Below are positions 6,783 to 14,732 of a DNA stretch of 40,407 bases, one piece after another. Every line of letters starts with the position of its first letter. Position 1 is the stretch's first letter. Made by a program: the position numbers and the translations under genes. The stretch spans positions 1 through 40,407 of the forward strand of contig CANGNA010000037.1 of NCBI GenBank assembly GCA_947455215.1, given 5' to 3'. The notes under the pieces were generated by a model. That model had not been told where the DNA came from. It was given only the letters and a program-made list of their open reading frames with translations, and did not search any database. Source of the DNA: Chitinophagaceae bacterium. GTDB lineage: Bacteria; Bacteroidota; Bacteroidia; Chitinophagales; Chitinophagaceae.

Positions 6783-9700
6783 ATGTCAAATATCAGATGC
6801 ACAGCCGCATTCGCCCAAACATTATTGAAAAAATTAACAGTAGGCAACTCACGCTCTGTCTCATTAAATTCTTTGCCTGGTAATCTAACTACTAGATTAC
6901 CGTTAAACGATCTCAATATCATTAATGAAACTCTTGCGAATGAGTTTCTGAATACATTACTTAGTCAACGGTCATTTCATTTCAAATTTTGTATAGAAAC
7001 GGCAGATAAAGATGTACTGGAAATTCCAAAGCTATCGAGAATATCAAAACGATTATCTGCAATAAAGTATGATCATGAAGATTACTTGAAAGAACATGGG
7101 GTAAACACCTTTGGATTTGGCTTTCCCATTATTCTGCGCAAGTCAGCCAAAGATGCGAAAAAGACAATTGCTGCTCCTCTATTTATTTTCCCACTCAATA
7201 TTCGACAGTCGTTCAATAAAGAAAGAGAATGGGTAATTTCCATGGATGCTAATACTGAAGTAAGAACAAATGATGTTTTGGCGGCTTACTTTGAAAATGA
7301 AGAACATATAAAATTACCGCAACTTGCTGAGGAAGTTTTTGAAGATGGTATTCTGGACAAAAATGAAATACTAGACTATTGTTTGCAAGTGCAGCGATTA
7401 TTCAACGCTGATGAAATCTCACCAGATAAAGACGGGATAACAACCCTTCCAGAAAAAGCAAGTGTCGATGATCCTTGTTTCACAAACAATGGAATTATTT
7501 GGAATGGCGTGTTTAGCCTATATAAAAATCAAAAGCAAAGCCAAATCAAAGAAATGGAGCAGCTTTTGCATGATTTCAACTCACTAAATGAGGGACAAGA
7601 AACAAGTTTTGAATGGGAACAGATACATAGCCCGGTATTAACCGATCCTAGTCAAAACAGTGTATTACATGCTTTAAAAAATAATGAAAATATCGTTGTA
7701 GAAGGACCTCCAGGTACAGGTAAAAGCCAAACATTAACAGCTTTAATAACATCTGCACTGGCAAACAAAAAGAAAGTACTTATTGTTTGTGAAAAGAGAA
7801 CGGCGTTAGAAGTATTGAAAGACAATCTAAGTAAAATGTCGCCCTCTATCGCTAACTCCATTGCTTTAGTTGAAGATACTGTAAGAGACCGTGGACCAAT
7901 TGTCGAAAATGTTCGATCTCGTACAGCAAGAGCACTTTCATTCAACCATTCTTTGAGTATTTTAAGAGCCGACATACAACGTTTTGAAGAAAAAGCTGAA
8001 CAGATAGAAAACCAATATAAGGCACTTCGTGAACCTCAGAAACGATGGTGGTCAGTTTTGGTTACTGAATGGATAAAGCAAGACCGGAGTGAAGAAAAAA
8101 AACAAGAACTATATAATCTCCAAAATATTTTTCGAAAACACAAGGTAGCACCTGAAGAATTTAGAAGTATTGCTTCAGTAATAGAAGATACAAGTCATGT
8201 TTTCAAGAAAATTCAATCTGAAATAAGCTATCTCGAGAACGTACTCAACTATGACGCAATAGTAGCGAGCGGGCTCGATTCAACATTTCCATACAGTATA
8301 AAGAATTGGAAGCAAAAAACTAACGACATAAAAAAGATAGTGTCCACATCGAAAGAGTTATTTACTCAAATATGCGTAAATAATCATCAGATTGAACTGG
8401 ACTCTTGTCTGCTACTACTAAATCAGCTGTCAGACTTAGAAAAACGATATAAGAGTAAGAACAAAGATGTATATACTCCCAGCAAACTAGAAAAAATAAA
8501 ATCCATTTTTTTAAAGAGCTCGCGGCTTTATATACAAGACTCTCAAAAAGCCCTGCAACTATTAAAACAAGCAAATACATTTAGTACAAATAAACTGGGC
8601 GTTGATTTTACTGCGAATAACCAAGAAAAAAATATTGCTCAATTAAAAACATCATTTTTAGGTTATAGCGAGCGTGACCTAACCTCAAAATTAAGTTCGG
8701 ATTTTGCTAATCTCAAAAATGGAGAAAAGATTGCGGATCAACTACATTCAGTTAAACTTGAAATTACAAACTTATGGAAACAAATCGGTGGGATCATCAA
8801 TGGCATTTCGTTAAATGGTCGTTTAGTTGATATCTATTCTCTGGAACAAACCACAGCAGACTTAGAAAATAAATTAGATGAATTACTCCGATATGAAAAA
8901 ATTATTTTCATCTACTTTAAATGGAAAGATATACTTCGAAAAGCAACACCAGTTCAGATTGAATGGCTTAGCGAACTTAAAAGTAGAAACGCAGATTCAT
9001 GGACAGAGCTGCTTAACGACGCATGGCTTTTTTATAGTTTGCTAAAAGAAGATGTCGGAGATAGATTCCCCACTGACGAAACGAACTTAAATATTCTTAA
9101 AGATCTAAGACTGAAGATTCAAAAACAAGAAAAAGAGATTATTGAACACAATCTAAATAACTGGTTTAATGAAGGCCAGGCAAAAGTGAGCAAGCTAGGA
9201 CTAAGCATCAATCAACTTTACAACTTAAGAGGGTCAAAAGGGGGTACACGCAATTCCTTACGAAAAATCATCTTTACAAACCCTGACTCATTTTCAGACT
9301 TTTTCCCCGTCATAATGCTTAACCCTTCTACCTGTAGTTCGCTTTTACCGCTACAAAAAGATCTATTCGATATAGTGCTTTTCGATGAGGCCAGTCAACT
9401 TAGAATTGAAGATACGTTCACCGCTATGTTAAGGGGCAGGCAAGCTATTGTATCTGGTGATAGTTTACAGATGCCACCCTCGAGCTACTTTGAGAGTCCC
9501 AGACAATTAGTCGATGATAATGATGATACTGAAAGCGGAGAAAATGAGGATAATGATGAAGACATACTTGGAGAACTGCGGGACAATTCTGCAAAAAATC
9601 TTGCACTTCAAGAATCGCTACTTGCTTTTGCAACCGAGTATGGGTTTAGAAAAACATGGTTAGATATGCATTACAGGTCTCAACATCCGGACCTTATAGA

Positions 9701-10709
9701 ATTCTCGAACACCTGTTTTTATAATAGTCGTTTGATTCCAATGCCCGAGGTTGAACATTATAAAGCTATTTCCTACCATCATGTCGCAGGGCAATATGAA
9801 GCAAGAAAAAATGAAACTGAAGCGAAGGAAATTTTACGGATATTAAACACAGAAATCCCCTCTGACGCTTCAGTAGGAGTCGCAACATTTAACATTGATC
9901 AGCGAAATCTCATTTTAAGTATCATCGACAACGAAAGATCAGAGAATTCTGAATTCAATTCTAAAATGGCTTCTTTAGAAGCTAACGGCTTTTTCGTGAA
10001 AAATCTTGAAAATGTGCAAGGTGATGAGCGAGATTACATTTTGATCAGTACTACGTTTGGAGTAACGAAAGAGGGTACGTTCCGGATGAGTTTTGGTCCA
10101 ATTTCCGGTTCTAATGGTCACAGACTGCTTAACGTTATTATTACTCGAGCAAGGAAGAAAATGTATGTTGTCACATCTGTTCCCGAAAGTCGAATTCCAG
10201 AATATAGAAGTAGAATTCAAAGCAAGCAGATGGTTGACGGAACTGCAGGATTCTTTGCGTATCTCAATTACTCAAAAGCTGTAAGTAATGAAAATTGGGA
10301 AGAAAAGGAGAACATTCTGCAATTTATCAAACAATCAGTTGGAATTGGGCAGAAAGCTAGTAGTCTGCAATCATTAGACCAGACAGAGTCACCATTTGAA
10401 CAAGAGGTATATGATTGGCTTAAAGAGTCTATTGGAGAGGACAGAATTAAGTTACAATATAAATGCGGCGGTTTTCGCATAGATATGGTTGTCTTACCGA
10501 AAGAAAAAAACACCACAAGAAAACTAGCAATTGAATGTGATGGAGCTGCCTATCACAGTGATGAATTGAGCTGGCATTACGATCTATATCGCCAACAACA
10601 ATTGGAAGCAAACGGTTTTACATTTCATAGAATATGGTCGACAAACTGGTGGAGAGAGCCGGAAGAAGAATTTAGAAAACTACTTCAAACAATAGAGCTT
10701 TTTAATTAA
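6783..10709 (+). CDS. SF1 helicase with C-terminal Vsr/DUF559-like nuclease
   Basis: A 1308-residue protein, strikingly AT-rich against its neighbours. The N-terminal ~290 residues resemble the DUF4011-type region that precedes some large helicases (APLFIFPLNI). Walker A is GPPGTGKSQT at 308-317. A ~500-residue charged insertion, probably coiled coil, separates it from the Walker B box LFDEASQ (near D868-E869), then come SGDSLQMPP, DMHYRSQHPDL, VQGDERDYI (near 1078) and TRARKKMYVV, the motifs of Upf1-like SF1 helicases. The last ~85 residues hold FRIDM (D1234) and IECDGAAYH (E1251, D1253), a PD-(D/E)XK nuclease pattern of the Vsr/DUF559/MTES_1575 kind. Helicase-nuclease fusions of this design are known among antiphage genes. 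It is alone in its transcription unit. The defence role is inferred. Confidence 0.85.
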   Translation: MSNIRCTAAFAQTLLKKLTVGNSRSVSLNSLPGNLTTRLPLNDLNIINETLANEFLNTLLSQRSFHFKFCIETADKDVLEIPKLSRISKRLSAIKYDHEDYLKEHGVNTFGFGFPIILRKSAKDAKKTIAAPLFIFPLNIRQSFNKEREWVISMDANTEVRTNDVLAAYFENEEHIKLPQLAEEVFEDGILDKNEILDYCLQVQRLFNADEISPDKDGITTLPEKASVDDPCFTNNGIIWNGVFSLYKNQKQSQIKEMEQLLHDFNSLNEGQETSFEWEQIHSPVLTDPSQNSVLHALKNNENIVVEGPPGTGKSQTLTALITSALANKKKVLIVCEKRTALEVLKDNLSKMSPSIANSIALVEDTVRDRGPIVENVRSRTARALSFNHSLSILRADIQRFEEKAEQIENQYKALREPQKRWWSVLVTEWIKQDRSEEKKQELYNLQNIFRKHKVAPEEFRSIASVIEDTSHVFKKIQSEISYLENVLNYDAIVASGLDSTFPYSIKNWKQKTNDIKKIVSTSKELFTQICVNNHQIELDSCLLLLNQLSDLEKRYKSKNKDVYTPSKLEKIKSIFLKSSRLYIQDSQKALQLLKQANTFSTNKLGVDFTANNQEKNIAQLKTSFLGYSERDLTSKLSSDFANLKNGEKIADQLHSVKLEITNLWKQIGGIINGISLNGRLVDIYSLEQTTADLENKLDELLRYEKIIFIYFKWKDILRKATPVQIEWLSELKSRNADSWTELLNDAWLFYSLLKEDVGDRFPTDETNLNILKDLRLKIQKQEKEIIEHNLNNWFNEGQAKVSKLGLSINQLYNLRGSKGGTRNSLRKIIFTNPDSFSDFFPVIMLNPSTCSSLLPLQKDLFDIVLFDEASQLRIEDTFTAMLRGRQAIVSGDSLQMPPSSYFESPRQLVDDNDDTESGENEDNDEDILGELRDNSAKNLALQESLLAFATEYGFRKTWLDMHYRSQHPDLIEFSNTCFYNSRLIPMPEVEHYKAISYHHVAGQYEARKNETEAKEILRILNTEIPSDASVGVATFNIDQRNLILSIIDNERSENSEFNSKMASLEANGFFVKNLENVQGDERDYILISTTFGVTKEGTFRMSFGPISGSNGHRLLNVIITRARKKMYVVTSVPESRIPEYRSRIQSKQMVDGTAGFFAYLNYSKAVSNENWEEKENILQFIKQSVGIGQKASSLQSLDQTESPFEQEVYDWLKESIGEDRIKLQYKCGGFRIDMVVLPKEKNTTRKLAIECDGAAYHSDELSWHYDLYRQQQLEANGFTFHRIWSTNWWREPEEEFRKLLQTIELFN

Positions 10710-10737
10710 AAGCACTAACCGTTGCCTGTGTTATTCC

Positions 10738-11020
10738 GGCCATCGGGAGATGGCCTACCCATACGACGAAATTGAAAATTTCGCCTAACTGTTTTTCTAG
10801 ATCAGCATGTGATGTAATGGAAAGTTTCACCGAACTGTATTGCGCGCTTAATGTCCTGCCCGATATCGGGGAGTCCTCGCCGGCGCACAAGGCGGAGCAC
10901 TGAGAGACATCCCCGAGGACGGCTTTAATGTTGGTCGCTGTAGCCGTCGGGTTGAAACCCGACGCTGTGATAGCCCGCCCTTACAGGGCGGTGGGTGCGG
11001 TGGTGTTGTGTTGTATCGGC
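10738..11020 (+). repeat. Tandem repeat unit 1 (~280 bp, palindrome-rich)
   Basis: The unit starts at the hairpin GGCCATCGGGAGATGGCC and its counterpart begins 280 bp later at 11018. Shared blocks include TACGACGAAATTGAAA, GATATCGGGGAGTCCTCGCC, GAGAGACATCCCCGAGGACG and TTGGTCGCTGTAGCCGTCGG. Inside are several self-complementary pieces: GTCGGGTTGAAACCCGAC, GTCCTCG with CGAGGAC, and the CCGCCCTTACAGGGCGG palindrome. No open frame runs through both units, so it is probably structural or mobile-derived rather than coding. Confidence 0.8.
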
Positions 11021-11297
11021 CATCGGGAGATGGCCTACACCTACGACGAAATTGAAATTTCGCCGAACTGTTTTTCTTGCCGGGCATGTGATGAGACGAA
11101 AAGTTTTTTGCCGAACAGTATTGCGCTTTAATGTCCGGCCCGATATCGGGGAGTCCTCGCCAACGCACAAGGCAGCGCACTGAGAGACATCCCCGAGGAC
11201 GGTCTTTATGTTGGTCGCTGTAGCCGTCGGGTTGTCACCTTCGCGTAAAGCTACGGCGACTAAGAGAAACACGACGCTGTGATAGCCCGCCCTTTCA
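11018..11297 (+). repeat. Tandem repeat unit 2, interrupted at its end
   Basis: Imperfect copy of 10738-11020. It carries about 32 extra bases near 11235-11270 (including TTCGCGTAAAGCTACGGCGA) where unit 1 has the simple GGGTTGAAACCC hairpin. Its terminal palindrome is cut after CCCGCCCTTTCA (11286-11297) by the element at 11298-11446 and resumes as ATTCAGGGCGGTG. The divergence between units suggests the duplication is not recent. Confidence 0.75.
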
Positions 11298-11446
11298 GGC
11301 AATGTCATTAAGTTAAGAATCATGTGGGGGTATCTTTCGCTCTTTCAGAGCTTACCGTCGTCTATTTTACACCTGGGGCTGCACCCCAGGCTATTATCTT
11401 TCGGGCTTTCAGCCCAACCCAATTTCCTTAACTTAATGACATTGCC
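11298..11446. mobile_element. MITE-like element with 20-bp terminal inverted repeats
   Basis: The ends are exact 20-bp inverted repeats, GGCAATGTCATTAAGTTAAG at 11298-11317 and its complement at 11427-11446. The 149-bp element has no open frame. Inside are hairpins CTCTTTCAGAG, CCTGGGGCTGCACCCCAGG and GGGCTTTCAGCCC. The flanks are TTTCA on the left and ATTCA on the right, consistent with a short (4-5 bp) target duplication. Removing the element and one flank restores the palindrome CCGCCCTTTCAGGGCGG. This is the pattern of a non-autonomous transposable element; no related transposase is seen here. Confidence 0.8.
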
Positions 11447-11800
11447 ATTCAGGGCGGTGTGTTAACTGCAATAACCTATTGATATAAAACATATTGTGCA
11501 ATGCGGTGAAAATAATGGCTTGGCGATGGTTGTGGGGCGGTGAATAATTTTTCTTATCTATTTGCGTTGGTGTTGGGTATTACGTTTATTTTCTACGTAT
11601 CTTAGTGAGGAACGGGGTTATTGGTAACGGGGTATGGGTGTGCCGGAGCGGAGGGTTGGCTGCATAAAGTAATTGTTATGCAGCAATATAAAGGGTGGGT
11701 AGTACCAACGATATTGATAATTTTGTCGTCTATATTAACATCATTCTCTTTTAAACGTTCTTTCGGCTTGCCGGTGGTTCATGAAAACTAAAATTGCGTT

Positions 11801-14413
11801 ATGCTCAGGCCCTTTACATTCCTCTTAGCTTTTTTTATAGCATTTGCTACCCTATCGGTGGCGCAGACGCTTTTTCCCGTGCCCAACATACCGGGTGTAT
11901 GTGGTATATCGGGCGTAATAGTGAATATGCGTGGTGGCCAGGGTGGCGCCAGCAACAGCAGCGGCACGGGTTTTCCCGATGGTGGTGCCGGTGGCAGGGG
12001 CGGATCGATAGTATGTACGCTTGATGTGGCCAACCCCGTGGTTGTCACCTCGCTCACCTATTATGTAGGCATGGCAGGTGCTACCGGTGTACCTATTTAT
12101 ACCGGCACTACAGGCGCACTGGGCGGCACAGGCTATGGCCATGGCGGGCATGCGGGTAACTTTGCAGGCCCATCGGGCACTGTAGGTACCGACGTGAGCG
12201 GTGGCGGTGGCGGCGGCTCATCGGCTGTGCTCAATACATCTACATCTCAGGTATTATTAGTGGCTGCCGGTGGTGGCGGCGGCGGTGCGCTTACCCCCAG
12301 TGTGAACGGTGGCAATGGCGGCGCTGTTGGCGCTGCAGGTGGCAGCTATGCCCCGAATTTTGGCGGCACAGGTGGTACACCGGGCAGCTTTGGCGCAGCC
12401 GGAGGTACAGGCATAACTTATGCCGGCGGTGCTGCAAGCGCTGCCGACCCCGGCAATGGCGGAGATGGCGGCACAGGCCCCGTAGGCAGCCAGTCGGCCG
12501 GCGGCGGAGGTGCAGGCTATGGTGGTGGCGGCGGTGGTGGTGCAGGTAATACTGTAGCAGCCGGTGTGAACACCATAACTGCAGGCGGTGGCGGTGGCGC
12601 CAACTATGTGAACCCTATTGCGCTGACCACAGGCCTTGTGAACGGCACAGCTACTACAGCAACAGGTAATGGCATAGTATCGCTGACCTTATACCCTGCC
12701 ATAGCTACTACTACGGGTGTGGTGTTCTGCACAGGTGGTACATCTACTTTTACTGAATCAACCCCTGGTGGCGTGTGGAGTACATCAGACCCTGCAATAG
12801 CCACTGTAAGCTCATCGGTAGGTACTTCTATAACTGTTACCGGCGTTTCGGCCGGCACGGCCAATATATCTTATACAGCCAGTGGTTACTGGTCTTACGT
12901 ATGTGTTACGGTAAATGCAGGCGCATCGCCAATTGCAGGTCCATCGACCGTATGCGTAACGCAAACCATAGGACTTTCTGATACTGCGGGTGGCGGCAGC
13001 GGCACCTGGACAGCAACACCGGCAGGCATAGCCACAGTTTCGCCAGCGGGCCTGGTGGGCGGTGCGGCAGCGGGTGTGGCCACAGTAACTTATACGCTGG
13101 CTTCCGGCTGCTATGTAACAGCACCGGTAACAGTGAACCCATTCCCTACTGCAATAACCGGCACTATGTCGGCCTGCGCAGGTAATACCAGCGCGCTGGG
13201 CAATGGTGTGCCGGGCGGCACATGGAGCAGCCTTGACCCTGCAATAGCCACAGTAGATGCTGTAACCGGCGTGGTAACAGCAGTAGCGCCAGGCACTGCA
13301 ACCATAGTGTACGGCTTTGCAGGTTTGTGTTCTACCACTACCCTTTTCACGGTCAACCCATCGCCGGTAATATCGGCTATATCAGAGACCAACCCCACCA
13401 CTTGCGGTGGCACGGATGGCACCATACTACTGGACGGATTAACCACTGGCAGCTACTTAGTGAACTATACATACAATGGCAGTCCGGCGCCGGGCATTAC
13501 GCTTGCGGCCAACAGCCTGGGCCAGGTGACCATCAACCTGCCGAGCAGCAACCTGCTGGCTGCAGGCACTTATTCCAATATTTATGTGACCAGCAATGCT
13601 ACAGGCTGCGTATCCGCGTCTGTAGGGCCAATAACGCTTATAGATCCACCAAATCCGCCGGCACCAGTGTTGAGCTACCAGCCGCTGTGCGACCACCAGA
13701 CACTGCTGCTGAATGCTACCGATGCTGCAGGTGGCGGCGTGTATAACTGGAGCGGCCCGGCGGGCTTTACCTCAACTATAGCTGATCCGTATGTGGTGAA
13801 TGCATCGTATCCGAATGCGGGCACGTATAGCGCTACTTACACACTGCTGAATTGTGTGAGCCTGCCAGGCACAGTGAATGTGGTGATACAGACACCATCG
13901 CCACTGACCAACGTAACGCTGGACCAGACCATTTCTTATGGCAGCAGCATAAGGCTGTATGCTAATAATGCGCTGTACTACACGTGGCTGCCTAACGACG
14001 GATCGCTGAGCAACCCGAACATCAACAACCCTATAGCCAGGCCAATAACGACCACCACCTACACGGTGTTTGGCATGAACGAATATGGCTGTCGCGATAC
14101 GGCTTACGTAACCATAACGGTAGATACGGCGGCTGATGGCGGCATACCGACAGCCTTTACCCCTAATGGCGACGGACATAATGATGTGTTCCGCCCGGTA
14201 GGCTTCAGGTATCACCACCTGGTGGAGTTCCGCATATTTAACCGCTGGGGGCAGGAGGTATTTTATTCTACCAACCTGAAGGATGGCTGGGATGGCACAT
14301 TTAATGGTACGCCGCAAGAGATGGGCACTTATTATTACCAGATAATAGTGGCCCAGCCCGATAATATGGTCGAAAACACATCGTACACCGGTAGTGTGAC
14401 ATTGATACGGTAA
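11801..14413 (+). CDS. Glycine-rich T9SS-exported surface protein (CHU_C/type B sorting domain)
   Basis: An 870-residue secreted protein. It has a signal peptide (about residues 1-22, ending LSVAQ), then a very glycine-rich region (about 40-290) with blocks such as VLLVAAGGGGGGA, reminiscent of the glycine-rich domain of ALK-type receptors. Three Ig/Big2-like repeats of ~70 residues follow (marked by GGVWST, SGTWTA and GGTWSS with conserved cysteines), then one or two further Ig-like modules. The last ~90 residues form a gliding-motility-associated C-terminal domain (TAFTPNGDGHNDVFRP, FNRWGQEVFYS, DGWDGTFNG, GTYYYQI), a type B T9SS sorting signal. It is likely a surface adhesin or matrix protein. 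A terminator follows. Confidence 0.9.
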   Translation: MLRPFTFLLAFFIAFATLSVAQTLFPVPNIPGVCGISGVIVNMRGGQGGASNSSGTGFPDGGAGGRGGSIVCTLDVANPVVVTSLTYYVGMAGATGVPIYTGTTGALGGTGYGHGGHAGNFAGPSGTVGTDVSGGGGGGSSAVLNTSTSQVLLVAAGGGGGGALTPSVNGGNGGAVGAAGGSYAPNFGGTGGTPGSFGAAGGTGITYAGGAASAADPGNGGDGGTGPVGSQSAGGGGAGYGGGGGGGAGNTVAAGVNTITAGGGGGANYVNPIALTTGLVNGTATTATGNGIVSLTLYPAIATTTGVVFCTGGTSTFTESTPGGVWSTSDPAIATVSSSVGTSITVTGVSAGTANISYTASGYWSYVCVTVNAGASPIAGPSTVCVTQTIGLSDTAGGGSGTWTATPAGIATVSPAGLVGGAAAGVATVTYTLASGCYVTAPVTVNPFPTAITGTMSACAGNTSALGNGVPGGTWSSLDPAIATVDAVTGVVTAVAPGTATIVYGFAGLCSTTTLFTVNPSPVISAISETNPTTCGGTDGTILLDGLTTGSYLVNYTYNGSPAPGITLAANSLGQVTINLPSSNLLAAGTYSNIYVTSNATGCVSASVGPITLIDPPNPPAPVLSYQPLCDHQTLLLNATDAAGGGVYNWSGPAGFTSTIADPYVVNASYPNAGTYSATYTLLNCVSLPGTVNVVIQTPSPLTNVTLDQTISYGSSIRLYANNALYYTWLPNDGSLSNPNINNPIARPITTTTYTVFGMNEYGCRDTAYVTITVDTAADGGIPTAFTPNGDGHNDVFRPVGFRYHHLVEFRIFNRWGQEVFYSTNLKDGWDGTFNGTPQEMGTYYYQIIVAQPDNMVENTSYTGSVTLIR

Positions 14414-14433
14414 TACGTAATAACATGATAGCC

Positions 14434-14468
14434 AAACCCCGCTGCAATTTTCGGCGGGGTTTTGGTTT
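14434..14468 (+). terminator. Rho-independent terminator of the glycine-rich surface-protein gene
   Basis: The stem AAACCCCGC (14434-14442) pairs with GCGGGGTTT (14454-14462) and runs into TTTTGGTTTTT. It lies 20 bp after the stop of the upstream gene. Confidence 0.85.
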
Positions 14469-14545
14469 TTGTGGTGTTTTTGGGTGTTTAAATTGAGTCC
14501 GTTAGCGATTGTTGCATACCTACGGCATGCTATACAGTTGGTTGC

Positions 14546-14594
14546 TTTTTGCTACAAACATTTTGCCCCTACGGGGCAATAACGTGTGATGTAT
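14546..14594 (+). repeat. Direct repeat copy 1
   Basis: It begins TTTTTGCTACAAACATTTTG, contains the perfect hairpin TTGCCCC-TAC-GGGGCAA and ends GTGTGATGTAT. Copy 2 at 14681-14728 differs by a few bases and one deletion. Confidence 0.7.
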
Positions 14595-14680
14595 CATTTG
14601 TAGTACGGGCGTTACAAACGCCGCGCCGGGGCATCCGCGTTACAAGCGCGGACGAGTGAGCTACAAGCCACGCCAAACAC

Positions 14681-14728
14681 TTTTTGCTACAAACATTTTG
14701 CGCCTACGGGCAATGACATGTGATGTAT
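14681..14728 (+). repeat. Direct repeat copy 2
   Basis: The same 20-base start as copy 1, but its central palindrome has decayed to TTGCGCCTACGGGCAA. It ends CATGTGATGTAT just before the ATP-grasp gene's stop codon. Confidence 0.7.
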
Positions 14729-14732
14729 GATA

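Larger units (their letters stand above)
10710..11800. other. Repeat-rich intergenic region without genes
   Basis: This 1.1-kb stretch has no convincing coding sequence; the short open frames in it are fragments running through repeats. It contains two ~280-bp tandem units (10738-11297), a ~150-bp MITE-like element (11298-11446) and the remaining half of a split palindrome (11447-11460). The last ~340 bp before the next gene is mostly simple sequence; it includes a possible -7 element TAATTTTG at 11718-11725 for the following surface-protein gene, with no clear -33 partner. Confidence 0.7.
14469..14732. other. Intergenic region with paired repeats and palindromes
   Basis: No gene is visible. 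The stretch holds two direct repeats (14546-14594 and 14681-14728) and, between them, short inverted sequences GGCGTTACAAACGCC and CCGCGTTACAAGCGCGG. The right repeat ends 4 bp before the stop of the ATP-grasp gene on the minus strand, so it may also lie in that gene's 3' untranslated region. Confidence 0.55.

Noticed and set aside
6647-10998. Interpretation of the flanking 30-bp repeats as integrase attachment sites
   Set aside because: No integrase is present, a third copy exists, and the repeat is itself palindromic, so a REP-like family explains it better.
10738-11297. CRISPR array
   Set aside because: Only two long (~280-bp) units occur with no regular short repeat-spacer pattern and no cas genes in the window.
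10848-11323. Several overlapping open frames in the repeat region
   Set aside because: They are translations of the tandem units and hairpins in various frames; none is kept open in both copies.
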